Assembly (NCBI GenBank): GCA_003574685.1
Contig: QOCQ01000001.1
Coordinates: 1 to 64,000 of the forward strand
Origin: Rhodospirillaceae bacterium SYSU D60007
GTDB lineage: Bacteria > Pseudomonadota > Alphaproteobacteria > Reyranellales > Reyranellaceae
Direction of reading: 5' to 3'
DNA: 64,000 nucleotides
How positions within the stretch are numbered: the first letter of the stretch is position 1; each line of letters opens with the position of its first letter. The translations under genes were made by a program, and so were the position numbers. The notes below the pieces were generated by a model that did not search any database, was not told where the DNA came from, and worked only from the letters and a program-made list of their open reading frames with translations. Shown here piece after piece: positions 18,919 through 26,736 of the stretch.

Positions 18919-20142
18919 ATGGGTTGGGTGACAAGCGACATCGCGGACTGGTGGGACGAGCAGCACAGACTGTCTTCCGAAGGCGGCTGGGGGAAGTCGG
19001 GGCTCATACAAGGTGCTCTGCTTGTCGTCACAGCATTGATGGTGGCCGACTGCACGCCGGGCGGGCGGCCGGTGGTTCCGGTAGTCCCGACAACGTACGT
19101 GATGCTTGGAACGCCCTCGTTGTTCGGTCCGCGCGGCGCTCCGGGCTCAGTCGGCCTGGAGGCCTTCAGCTCAACTGACGGAACGGGCTGGACAAAGGTC
19201 GTCGCGCCGAACGGTCCATGCCCGTCTGCGCCCGGGAACCCACCATCGGCTGCTTGTGCCCGTGCGGACATTGCGCCCGGCCTTTCCAATTCGCCGACGG
19301 AGTACGTTGCCGCCTGGTGGAGTCAAAAGAACGACAGTTCGCTCCCCTTTGCCTTTGACAGCCGGTGCTTCGATCGGGGCTCCATTCTGTTTGTCTCGAC
19401 CCACGCGCCCTCGGCGGGACCGGGCTGGAGCACGCCGGCCAGTCTGGTGTGCCTGGCGTCCGGCAATCTTGATCCGGACTCCCGGCCTGCGGTGGCTTGG
19501 TCGCCAGGCGCGCGGCGGTTCGCCGTAGCGTTCCGGGATGCCAACGACGGATCGATCACGGTCTTCAGGTTTCCGTCAGGACCGGGCCCGACAACGACGA
19601 CGATTTCCGTTCCCCCGGTTTCCTCGACCACTGCTGTTGCCCTGACTTACCTCAATAGCGACACCCTGGTCCTCGCTGTCGGAGATGGCTCCGCAATCCG
19701 CATCATGACGTCCACGAACGGCATGCCATTTGTTCCTGCCGGTGGCGTCACAGCACTGGAGGCGGGCAGCCCGCTCGCCGCCACCGCGTCGAACAAGCTC
19801 TATGCGCCCTATCTCGCTGCCGGTGCGGATGGTGCGATTCTGGCCGTCGCCCGGCGGCACGGGGCGGGCACGACACAGCAGAACGACATCGTCGTCTTCT
19901 CAACGAGCGATGGCCTTACGTGGACACGTCGCAGCGCCGCTGAACGGATCGGCGGAAATGCCGGGATCTATACGCCCGCGGCCGCAGGGGTGAGCACATC
20001 GGCTGTCGTGGCATTCCCGAACTATCCAAGGCTCAACACCGCTGTCGTGGCGGGCGGCGGAACCGTGACCGTCCCCATAAACCAGCAGACCGGCGTGGCC
20101 CTTGCCTTCGGCCCAACGCCCGCGCTTCCATCAGCACCCTAG
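18919..20142 (+). CDS. Membrane-anchored or exported protein, possibly beta-propeller
   Basis: A 407-aa protein I do not recognise. The N-terminus (MGWVTSDIADWW) precedes one hydrophobic segment GALLVVTALMVADC (about 33-46); the cysteine after VAD resembles a lipobox but with an unusual Asp at -1. The rest is Ser/Thr/Gly-rich with recurring blocks such as FSSTDGTGWTKV, WSPGARRFAVAFRD and FSTSDGLTWTRRS, which look like BNR/Asp-box style blades of a beta-propeller. The start at 18919 follows a GGGAG site; an in-frame ATG at 18901 is the alternative. It stands alone between the regulator and the thiolase gene. Confidence 0.55.
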   Translation: MGWVTSDIADWWDEQHRLSSEGGWGKSGLIQGALLVVTALMVADCTPGGRPVVPVVPTTYVMLGTPSLFGPRGAPGSVGLEAFSSTDGTGWTKVVAPNGPCPSAPGNPPSAACARADIAPGLSNSPTEYVAAWWSQKNDSSLPFAFDSRCFDRGSILFVSTHAPSAGPGWSTPASLVCLASGNLDPDSRPAVAWSPGARRFAVAFRDANDGSITVFRFPSGPGPTTTTISVPPVSSTTAVALTYLNSDTLVLAVGDGSAIRIMTSTNGMPFVPAGGVTALEAGSPLAATASNKLYAPYLAAGADGAILAVARRHGAGTTQQNDIVVFSTSDGLTWTRRSAAERIGGNAGIYTPAAAGVSTSAVVAFPNYPRLNTAVVAGGGTVTVPINQQTGVALAFGPTPALPSAP

Positions 20143-20245
20143 CCTTTGAAAGAATTTCGCGCAGTCCGTCATCCGGAAAAGAAAGCGTTTGCGATCCCTG
20201 CGTGCTCTGTCATCTGTGTCTCTCCTCCTGGAGGGAAGAGGCGCG

Positions 20246-21379
20246 ATGGCTTTCATTTCCGGCGTGGGCAATACGCGCTACGGCAAGATCGAGGGCAGCA
20301 CGACGATGGGGCTGGCGGCCGAGGCGGCGCACGCCGCGATGGCCGATGCCGGCTTGCGGCCGCAGGAGATTGACGGCCTGCTGACCGGCTATGCCACGAC
20401 CATGCCCCATATCATGCTGGCGACGGTAATCGCCGAACTGTTGGGCATTCGTCCGGCCTATGCGCATGCGCTTCAGGCCGGCGGCGCCACTGGTGTGGCG
20501 ATGGCCATGCTGGCCAAGATCCTGGTCGATAGCGGTCGCTGCCAGGCGGTCCTGATCGTGGCTGCCGAGAATCGTGCCAGTGGTCAGAGCCGCGACCAGG
20601 CCATCCAGACGCTGGCCCAGGCCGGCCACCCGGATTACGAGGTGCCCTATGGCGCCACGATCCCTGCCTATTACGGCCTGCTGGCGGCGCGCTACATGCA
20701 CCAGTTCGGAGTCACGGGCGCCGATCTCGCCGAGATGGCGGTGCTGATGCGCCGCCATGCCGGCCTGCATCCCGACGCGCATCTGCGCAGCCCGATCTCG
20801 ACCGAAGACGTGATGGCGTCGAAGCCGATCGCGCTGCCGCTGCGCCTGCTCGATTGCTGCCCCGTGTCGGACGGCGGCATCGCGGCGGTGATCACGCGCG
20901 AGCCGATATCGGCGTCGCGCGTACGCATCCGCGGCACGGGCCAGGCACATTTCCACCAGCACATCTCCTGTGCCCGCGACTGGGCGGATATGGGCGCGCA
21001 GGCATCGGCGCGCCGGGCCCTCGACGACGCCGGCATGGCGCTGACCGACCTTCGCTATCTCGCGATCTATGACTCCTTCACCATTACGCTCGCGATGTTG
21101 CTGGAGGAGATCGGCTTCGTGCGCCGTGCCGGTGCCGGCGAGGCGGCGCGCGCCGGCCGCTTCGGCCTTGAGGGCGACATGCCGCTGAACACGCATGGCG
21201 GGCTGCTGTCGTTCGGCCATTGCGGAGTCGGCGGCGGGCTGGCGCATCTGGTCGAGACTCAGCGGCAGCTCGCCGGCCGCGCCGGCGAACGGCAGGTGAA
21301 GAACGCAACCACCGGCTTTGTGCACGGCGACGGCGGCGTCATGTCGTCGCATGTGTCGATGGTGCTGGAGCGGGTGTGA
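20246..21379 (+). CDS. Thiolase-fold acetyl-CoA acetyltransferase-like protein
   Basis: A 377-aa member of the SCP2-thiolase group. Where true thiolases carry the nucleophilic cysteine, this protein reads HALQAGGATGVAM (about 75-86) with no cysteine. The C-terminal NTHGGLLSFGHCGVGGG motif is kept. Cysteine-less members paired with a DUF35 protein include retro-aldolases of steroid side-chain breakdown (Ltp2 type). The DUF35 gene directly follows (16 nt), supporting a two-subunit enzyme acting on acyl-CoAs. The ATG at 20246 follows GAGGGAAGAG. Confidence 0.85.
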   Translation: MAFISGVGNTRYGKIEGSTTMGLAAEAAHAAMADAGLRPQEIDGLLTGYATTMPHIMLATVIAELLGIRPAYAHALQAGGATGVAMAMLAKILVDSGRCQAVLIVAAENRASGQSRDQAIQTLAQAGHPDYEVPYGATIPAYYGLLAARYMHQFGVTGADLAEMAVLMRRHAGLHPDAHLRSPISTEDVMASKPIALPLRLLDCCPVSDGGIAAVITREPISASRVRIRGTGQAHFHQHISCARDWADMGAQASARRALDDAGMALTDLRYLAIYDSFTITLAMLLEEIGFVRRAGAGEAARAGRFGLEGDMPLNTHGGLLSFGHCGVGGGLAHLVETQRQLAGRAGERQVKNATTGFVHGDGGVMSSHVSMVLERV

Positions 21380-21395
21380 CAACGGGAAAAGTGCG

Positions 21396-21785
21396 ATGAC
21401 GGACACAGCATCACTCTCCGCCGATCCCCTTGCGCGCGACTGGTGGACCGGCGTGGCCGATGGTCGCATTGGCTACGAGGTCTGTCGCGACTGCAATGCG
21501 GCGCAGTTCTATCCACGCGGCCGCTGTACCGCCTGCGGCTCAACGCGAGTGGAGACGCGCCAGGCCGCAGGGAACGGCACGATCTTCTCGATCACCGTCG
21601 TGCACCGCCCGCCGTCGCCCGCGCTGCAGGCGTTCGCGCCCTATGCCATTGCGCTGGTGGATCTTGACGAGGGCGTACGCCTGATGGCGCATGCCGATCC
21701 GGCGCTCTGGATCGGCGCCAGGGTACGGGCCACATTCGTGCCCTTCGGCGAACGCATCGTGCCGCGCTTCGTTGCTCCCGCCTGA
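21396..21785 (+). CDS. Zn-ribbon/OB-fold DUF35 protein, partner of the thiolase-like enzyme
   Basis: A 129-aa protein with a rubredoxin-like zinc ribbon (C30, C33, C44, C47: YEVCRDCNAAQF and GRCTACGS) and a C-terminal OB fold. DUF35 proteins bind acyl-CoA and form complexes with thiolase-fold enzymes. All four cysteines are present. It lies 16 nt downstream of the thiolase-like gene on the same strand, so the two are probably one operon and one complex. Confidence 0.88.
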   Translation: MTDTASLSADPLARDWWTGVADGRIGYEVCRDCNAAQFYPRGRCTACGSTRVETRQAAGNGTIFSITVVHRPPSPALQAFAPYAIALVDLDEGVRLMAHADPALWIGARVRATFVPFGERIVPRFVAPA

Positions 21786-21836
21786 GGTGCCTGTCAGGCG
21801 TCCGCCTGGGCGCGGCGCCATGCTAACGTCGGGCAC

Positions 21837-22712
21837 ATGCTGCATATCCTGAAGGACATCCTCGTCGCCACGTGGAACGGTTTTTTCGAGAATCGTCTGA
21901 CCTCGATGGCGGCGGCGATCGGCTTCTACGCGCTGTTCTCCGTCGGCCCCATCCTGCTGGTGGCGATTACCATCGCCGATCCGATCCTGGGCCACATGGC
22001 GGCGGAAGAGGTCGTCATGTCCGGCCTGTCGGAGGCGCTGGGCGTGCAGAACCTGGAGGTGATCCGCCAGGCCGTGCAGGAGGGCCTGTTCCGCGGCGGC
22101 TCAATGTGGACGACCATTATCAGCATCGCGGTGATCCTCTATTCCGGCACCGCCATTTTCGTCGAGCTCGACTCGGCGCTGGACGTGATCTGGCATCCCG
22201 CATCCGGCCGCCGCGTGCATCCGGTGCTGGTGGAGATCCGCTCGCGCCTGCTGGCGCTGCTGCTGATGACGCTGATCGGCGTCATGTTCATCCTGGTGTT
22301 TGCCGCCAGCGCCACGATTGCTGCCTATGACGGCGCCTTCCGCCGCCTGCCCGTGCTCGGGGAGTTCGTCGGGCCGGCGCTGCTGCAGGGCTGGTCGCTG
22401 GGCATTACGGCCGTCTTCTTCGCGCTGATCTACAAGTTCCTGCCCGACGTACACATTCCCTGGCGGCTGGCGCTGATCAGCGGCGTCGTCGTCGCCGTGC
22501 TGTTCCTGATCGGCAACAGCGCCATTGCCTGGTATTTCGCGCAGAGCGTGCTGGCGACCGCCTTCGGTGCCGCGGGCGCCCTCGCGGCAGTCATGGTCTG
22601 GGTCTACTACTCGGCGATCATCGTGCTGGTGGCCGGCCAGGTCGGCCGCGCCACCTACGACACCCTCGAAGCCCGCGACGCCGACGTCCCCGGCACCGAG
22701 GGCGAGGGGTGA
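21837..22712 (+). CDS. YihY/BrkB-family inner membrane protein
   Basis: A 291-aa protein with about six transmembrane helices and the family hallmarks LTSMAAAIGFYALFSVGP near the N-terminus and ALLQGWSLGITAVFFALIYK, then LAAVMVWVYYSAIIVLVAGQ. Formerly annotated as ribonuclease BN, this family's real function is unclear; it may be a transporter or envelope factor. It lies 51 nt after the DUF35 gene and is convergent with a LysR regulator. Confidence 0.88.
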   Translation: MLHILKDILVATWNGFFENRLTSMAAAIGFYALFSVGPILLVAITIADPILGHMAAEEVVMSGLSEALGVQNLEVIRQAVQEGLFRGGSMWTTIISIAVILYSGTAIFVELDSALDVIWHPASGRRVHPVLVEIRSRLLALLLMTLIGVMFILVFAASATIAAYDGAFRRLPVLGEFVGPALLQGWSLGITAVFFALIYKFLPDVHIPWRLALISGVVVAVLFLIGNSAIAWYFAQSVLATAFGAAGALAAVMVWVYYSAIIVLVAGQVGRATYDTLEARDADVPGTEGEG

Positions 22713-22762
22713 ATGTCGCTTGAGCAATGTCTGTTGGTTGCCTTGGCCCGCCGGGTTCAGCG

Positions 22763-23671
22763 CTATCGCCGGTCTCGGGGAGCAGTGAGCGCGAACTCGC
22801 GCGCTTGCTGCGCCAGCTCCTCGGCGAAACGCTCGGCGTAGGGCGGCAGCAGATGCCGCGGGTTCCAGTGCACGGCAGTCGCGACGCCGAGCGGTTTGCC
22901 GTCCTGCACCAGCATTCGGATCGAATATCCGGTGCGCGGCAGGGCGACGGTGCCGGGCAGGACTGCAAGCCCGCAACCCGCCTTCACCAGGGCCAACAGC
23001 GTGGCCGGGGCGTTGCTCTCCACGAAGCAGTTGATCCGGATGCGCGCGACGCGACACGCCGCGTCGAACAGGTCGCGTGAGCCATAGCCTCGCTGGAGCA
23101 GCAGGAGCGGCTGGTCTTGCAGATCGCGAATTTCTATGGTGCGTCCGCGCGCGTGCCGCCGGCCATCGCCAACGACAAGGATGCGCACGATGCCTCCGGG
23201 CAGAGACGAGCCGCCGAATTCCGGCTGATAGCTCGTGAAGGCAAAATGCAGGTCGCCACGACGCAGCGCTTCGCTCAACGAAGCCGAGTCCCCTTCGGTG
23301 AGGCGCACATCGACCCCTGGCATCAGGCGGCGGAAACGGCGGATGATCGGCGGGAACAGGCGCTGCAGGGATTGCGGCGTGGCTCCCGCATGCAACACCC
23401 CTACTTCGCCGTTGCCGATGGCGCGCGCACGTTCCCGGAACGCACTGACGGACTCAAGGGCACGCCGCGCGTACGCAAGGAGGTCTTCCCCGGCACCTGT
23501 GGGCCGCAGGCCGCGGCCGACGCGCTCGAACAAGGCAACCTTCAGCTCCGCTTCCAGGTCGTGGATCTGTCGCGACAGCGCGGGTTGCGACAGCCGCAAT
23601 GCGGCCGCTGCGCGCGAGACATTGCCGCGATCCGCTACCGCCACGAAATAGCGCAGATGCCGAAAATCCAT
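22763..23671 (-). CDS. LysR-family transcriptional regulator
   Basis: A 302-aa regulator with the LysR helix-turn-helix at residues 1-60 (FRHLRYFVAVADRGNVSRAA, SQPALSRQIHDLEAEL) and a substrate-binding domain from about 92. Its start faces a cupin gene across 108 bp (23672-23779), so it probably controls that gene and itself, as divergent LysR genes usually do. The intergenic stretch is AT-richer than its surroundings. The inducer is unknown. Confidence 0.92.
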   Translation of the reverse strand: MDFRHLRYFVAVADRGNVSRAAAALRLSQPALSRQIHDLEAELKVALFERVGRGLRPTGAGEDLLAYARRALESVSAFRERARAIGNGEVGVLHAGATPQSLQRLFPPIIRRFRRLMPGVDVRLTEGDSASLSEALRRGDLHFAFTSYQPEFGGSSLPGGIVRILVVGDGRRHARGRTIEIRDLQDQPLLLLQRGYGSRDLFDAACRVARIRINCFVESNAPATLLALVKAGCGLAVLPGTVALPRTGYSIRMLVQDGKPLGVATAVHWNPRHLLPPYAERFAEELAQQAREFALTAPRDRR

Positions 23672-23779
23672 GAAATCGGATCATAACCGAGAAGCATAAG
23701 ATATGTCAGGAACTATGTATTGGACGCAGAGCGCGCCATGGCCGTACCGTCGGGGCACTCAATCCTCGGGAGAGATCTC

Positions 23780-24361
23780 ATGCTGCCCATAGCCCGGAGT
23801 GGTTTCGATCTGGATCGCTTCATCGCGGATTGTCGCGCGGCCCTGCCCGAGGATCCGCCGCAGAATGCGGTGCGCGAGGTGTTGGCCCGCGTGCTCGCAG
23901 GCGGGGGCCTGAAGGGTGCGCTGGGCGAGCCCGGGCGTGCGCAGATCGAGAAGCTGCATCACGGACCGGACCTTACCATCCTGAATGTTACCTGGGCGCC
24001 GGGGATGACGGTGATGCCGCATGACCACCGCATGTGGGCCGTTATCGGCATCTATGGCGGACGCGAGGACAACATCTTCTGGCGACGGATAAGGGGAGAG
24101 GCGGACGGTCTGATCGAGGCAGCCGGCGCCCGCGCGCTCTCCGAGGGCGATTGCTGCACGTTGGGGCACGGCATCATTCACTCGGTGATCAATCCGATCC
24201 CGCGCTTTACGGGTGCGCTGCACATCTATGGCGGCGACTTCTTCGCCCAAGAGCGCAGCGAATGGGATCCCGAGACGCTGCTGGAAAAACCCTACAACAG
24301 CGCCAAGACCCTGCGCATGTTTGAGGAAGCGAACCGCCGCGCCCTCAGCGCAGCGCCATAG
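23780..24361 (+). CDS. Cysteine-dioxygenase-like cupin (metal-dependent double-stranded beta-helix protein)
   Basis: A 193-aa single-cupin protein. Probable iron ligands are H81 and H83 (MPHDHRMWAVIGIYGG) and H134 (GHGIIHSVIN), with H148 (GALHIYGGDFF) also conserved-looking. This matches a family of predicted metal-dependent enzymes related to cysteine dioxygenase. The ATG at 23780 was chosen because CGGGAGAG precedes it; in-frame starts at 23720 and 23738 are possible. Divergent from the LysR gene and probably regulated by it. Substrate unknown. Confidence 0.8.
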   Translation: MLPIARSGFDLDRFIADCRAALPEDPPQNAVREVLARVLAGGGLKGALGEPGRAQIEKLHHGPDLTILNVTWAPGMTVMPHDHRMWAVIGIYGGREDNIFWRRIRGEADGLIEAAGARALSEGDCCTLGHGIIHSVINPIPRFTGALHIYGGDFFAQERSEWDPETLLEKPYNSAKTLRMFEEANRRALSAAP

Positions 24362-24376
24362 CACAGCTCCGCGCGA

Positions 24377-25369
24377 CTACAGCATCGCGGCGAAGACGCG
24401 GTCGGGCGGTTTGTGGCCGTCGGCGAAGGTCTTGATGTTGATCAGCACCTTCTCGCCCATTTCGATGCGGCCCTCCAGCGTGGCCGAGCCCATATGCGGC
24501 AGCAGCACCACGTTGTCGAGCTCCAGCAGCTTGGGGCTGATGGCAGGCTCGTGCTCGAACACGTCAAGGCCGGCTCCCGCCAGCTCGCCCGCGCGCAGCA
24601 TGCGCACCAGCGCATTCTCGTCGATCACCTCGCCACGCGCCGTGTTCACAATGATGGCGGTTGATCGCAGCAGCTTCAGCCGCCGTGCCGAGAGCAGGTG
24701 ATAGGTGCCCGGTGTGTGCGGGCAGTTGACCGACACGATATCGACGCGCGCCAGCATCTGGTCGAGGCTCTCCCAGTAGGTTGCCTCCAGCGCCCGCTCG
24801 ATGTCGGGATGGACCCTGCGGCGGTTGTGGTAGTGGATCGCCATGCCGAAGCCGCGGGCGCGGCGCGCCAGCGCCTGGCCGATGCGGCCCATGCCGACGA
24901 TGCCCAGCCGCTTGCCCCAGATGCGCGCCCCCAGCATCGCCGTGGGCGCCCAGCCCGTCCATTTGCCCGCACGCACCAGACGCTCGCCCTCGCCGACGCG
25001 GCGGGCGACCGCCAGGATCAGCGCCATGGTCATGTCGGCCGTGTCCTCGGTCAGCACACCCGGCGTGTTGGTGACCGTGATGCCGCGCTGGCGGGCGCTG
25101 TCGAGGTCGATGTGATCGACGCCAGTACCGAAGCTGGCGATCAGCCGCAGCCGCGGCGCGGCCTGGGACAGGACCTTGCCATCGATGCGGTCCGTGACGG
25201 TGGGCACGAGCACGTCGGCCTGCTTGACGGCCTCGACAAGCTGCGCCTGTGTCATGGGCTTGTCGTCGAGGTTCAACCGGGCGTCGAACAACTCCATCAT
25301 GCGCGTTTCGATCGCGTCGGGCAGCTTGCGGGTGACGATCACCAGCGGCTTCTTCTGCGCAAACGGCAT
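24377..25369 (-). CDS. D-2-hydroxyacid dehydrogenase (glyoxylate/hydroxypyruvate reductase type)
   Basis: A 330-aa NAD(P)-dependent dehydrogenase. The cofactor motif is GIVGMGRIGQA (156-166), and the catalytic triad is R245 (NTARGEVID), E274 (DVFEHEP) and H292 (LLPHMGSAT). ASFGTGVDHIDL (78-89) is typical of glyoxylate reductases. The ATG at 25367-25369 follows a GGAGA site; the frame is open upstream to 25612 but lacks similarity. It is convergent with the cupin gene and divergent from the SH3 gene. Confidence 0.9.
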   Translation of the reverse strand: MPFAQKKPLVIVTRKLPDAIETRMMELFDARLNLDDKPMTQAQLVEAVKQADVLVPTVTDRIDGKVLSQAAPRLRLIASFGTGVDHIDLDSARQRGITVTNTPGVLTEDTADMTMALILAVARRVGEGERLVRAGKWTGWAPTAMLGARIWGKRLGIVGMGRIGQALARRARGFGMAIHYHNRRRVHPDIERALEATYWESLDQMLARVDIVSVNCPHTPGTYHLLSARRLKLLRSTAIIVNTARGEVIDENALVRMLRAGELAGAGLDVFEHEPAISPKLLELDNVVLLPHMGSATLEGRIEMGEKVLINIKTFADGHKPPDRVFAAML

Positions 25370-25561
25370 GATGTCTCCGGCGGCCCCTCGGGAATCTTGG
25401 GGTGCCATTGCAGCGGCCCACCCGGGTCGGCAATAGCAAGGGGCGTGCCGCAAGTCCAGTCTGCCCGCCGTGCTGTGGCTACAGCCGATTTGTGAGCAAT
25501 TTCCGCATGTTGCGCCGCGATCTGCCGTGGCACGGCAGGCCGCGATGCGATATAAGGCGGC

Positions 25562-26134
25562 ATGCTGCGTTGCCGCGTTGTTGCGCGCCAGGCTGCCGCC
25601 AGAGCTGTCCACGCGCTGTTCTTGCCCTTGTTGCTGGTGTTCGCATTCGCGGGCTCATCGTCCGTGTCGGCGCAGCAGGTGAGTGCGCGGCCCGAGGCAC
25701 CGCCGCCGTTGCGCAAGGGGACCGGCCTGCCGCTGCCGCGCTTTGCGGCCCTGCGCTCCGATGAGGTGAACGTGCGCACCGGCCCTGGCAGCCGCTATCC
25801 CATCGAATGGGTGTTCCAGCGCAAGTCGATGCCGGTCGAGATCGTCGCCGAATACGAGCACTGGCGGAAGATCCGGGACTGGCAGGGCGCCGGCGGGTGG
25901 GTGCACCAGAGCCTGCTCACCGGCCGGCGCTCGGTGACGGTCACCGCCCGCGAGGCAACGCTCTACAAGACACCGTCCACCACTGCCCAGGCGGTTGCAC
26001 GCCTGCAGACCGAGGTGATCTGCCTGGTGAAGGCGTGCAACGGCGAATGGTGCCGCGTGCAGGTAGGCCCGCATGTCGGCTGGATCGAGCGCAACAAGGT
26101 CTGGGGCGTCTACAAGGGCGAGGTCGTGAACTAG
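25562..26134 (+). CDS. Exported SH3-domain protein
   Basis: A 190-aa protein with an N-terminal signal peptide (hydrophobic core LFLPLLLVFAFAG, cleavage probably after SVSA near residue 38) and two bacterial SH3 repeats at about 60-120 (LRSDEVNVRTGPGSRYPIEW) and 125-185 (AREATLYKTPSTTAQAV). This is the usual architecture of the periplasmic SH3 family found near hydroxyacid dehydrogenase genes in alphaproteobacteria. It probably binds peptidoglycan or envelope proteins. The 192-bp gap to the divergent dehydrogenase must hold both promoters. Confidence 0.88.
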   Translation: MLRCRVVARQAAARAVHALFLPLLLVFAFAGSSSVSAQQVSARPEAPPPLRKGTGLPLPRFAALRSDEVNVRTGPGSRYPIEWVFQRKSMPVEIVAEYEHWRKIRDWQGAGGWVHQSLLTGRRSVTVTAREATLYKTPSTTAQAVARLQTEVICLVKACNGEWCRVQVGPHVGWIERNKVWGVYKGEVVN

Positions 26135-26196
26135 CCACCTGAGCGGCGGTGGCTGGGAGCTGAGGGCAAGCTGCGGGAAGCGCCAACTTGGGGCCG

Positions 26197-26676
26197 TCAG
26201 CCGCGGCGAGCGGCCTTGATCGCGGCGACGTCGATTTTCTTCATATCCATCATGGCCTCAAACGCGCGCTTTGCTTCGTCGCCGCCGGCAGCCAGCGCCT
26301 CGGTCAGCACGCGGGGCGTGATTTGCCAGGAGACGCCCCATCTGTCCTTGCACCAGCCACATGCACTTTCCTGGCCGCCATTGCCGACAATGGCGTTCCA
26401 GTAGCGGTCGGTCTCTTGCTGATCGTCAGTGGCGATCTGGAACGAGAAGGCTTCGTTATGCTTGAACGCGGGGCCGCCATTGAGGCCGAGACAGGGGACG
26501 CCAGCGACCGTGAATTCGACCGTCAGCACGTCGCCCGCCTTGCCGGACGGGTAGTCGCTGGGCGCACGGTGGACCGCAATCACAGAGCTGTCAGGAAAAG
26601 TCTCGGCGTAGAAGCGGGCCGCGGCCTCGGCGTCCTTGTCGTACCACAGGCATATCGTGTTCTTGGCAATTGCCAT
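26197..26676 (-). CDS. VOC/PhnB-like glyoxalase-fold protein
   Basis: A 159-aa protein of the PhnB-like branch of the vicinal oxygen chelate fold. Motifs are CLWYDKDAEAAARFYAETFP, LGLNGGPAFKHNEAFSFQI and CGWCKDRWGVSWQITP. The C-terminus has the MMDMKKIDVAAIKAA segment usual in this subgroup. The ATG at 26674-26676 was chosen; the frame is open to 26721. The enzymatic role is not known for this subgroup despite frequent 3-demethylubiquinone methyltransferase annotation. Confidence 0.85.
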   Translation of the reverse strand: MAIAKNTICLWYDKDAEAAARFYAETFPDSSVIAVHRAPSDYPSGKAGDVLTVEFTVAGVPCLGLNGGPAFKHNEAFSFQIATDDQQETDRYWNAIVGNGGQESACGWCKDRWGVSWQITPRVLTEALAAGGDEAKRAFEAMMDMKKIDVAAIKAARRG

Positions 26677-26736
26677 CGTTTGTCCTTTCGCTTTGAAACC
26701 AATTGCGGTCCGGTTTCCCACGCACTCGGACGCGTG

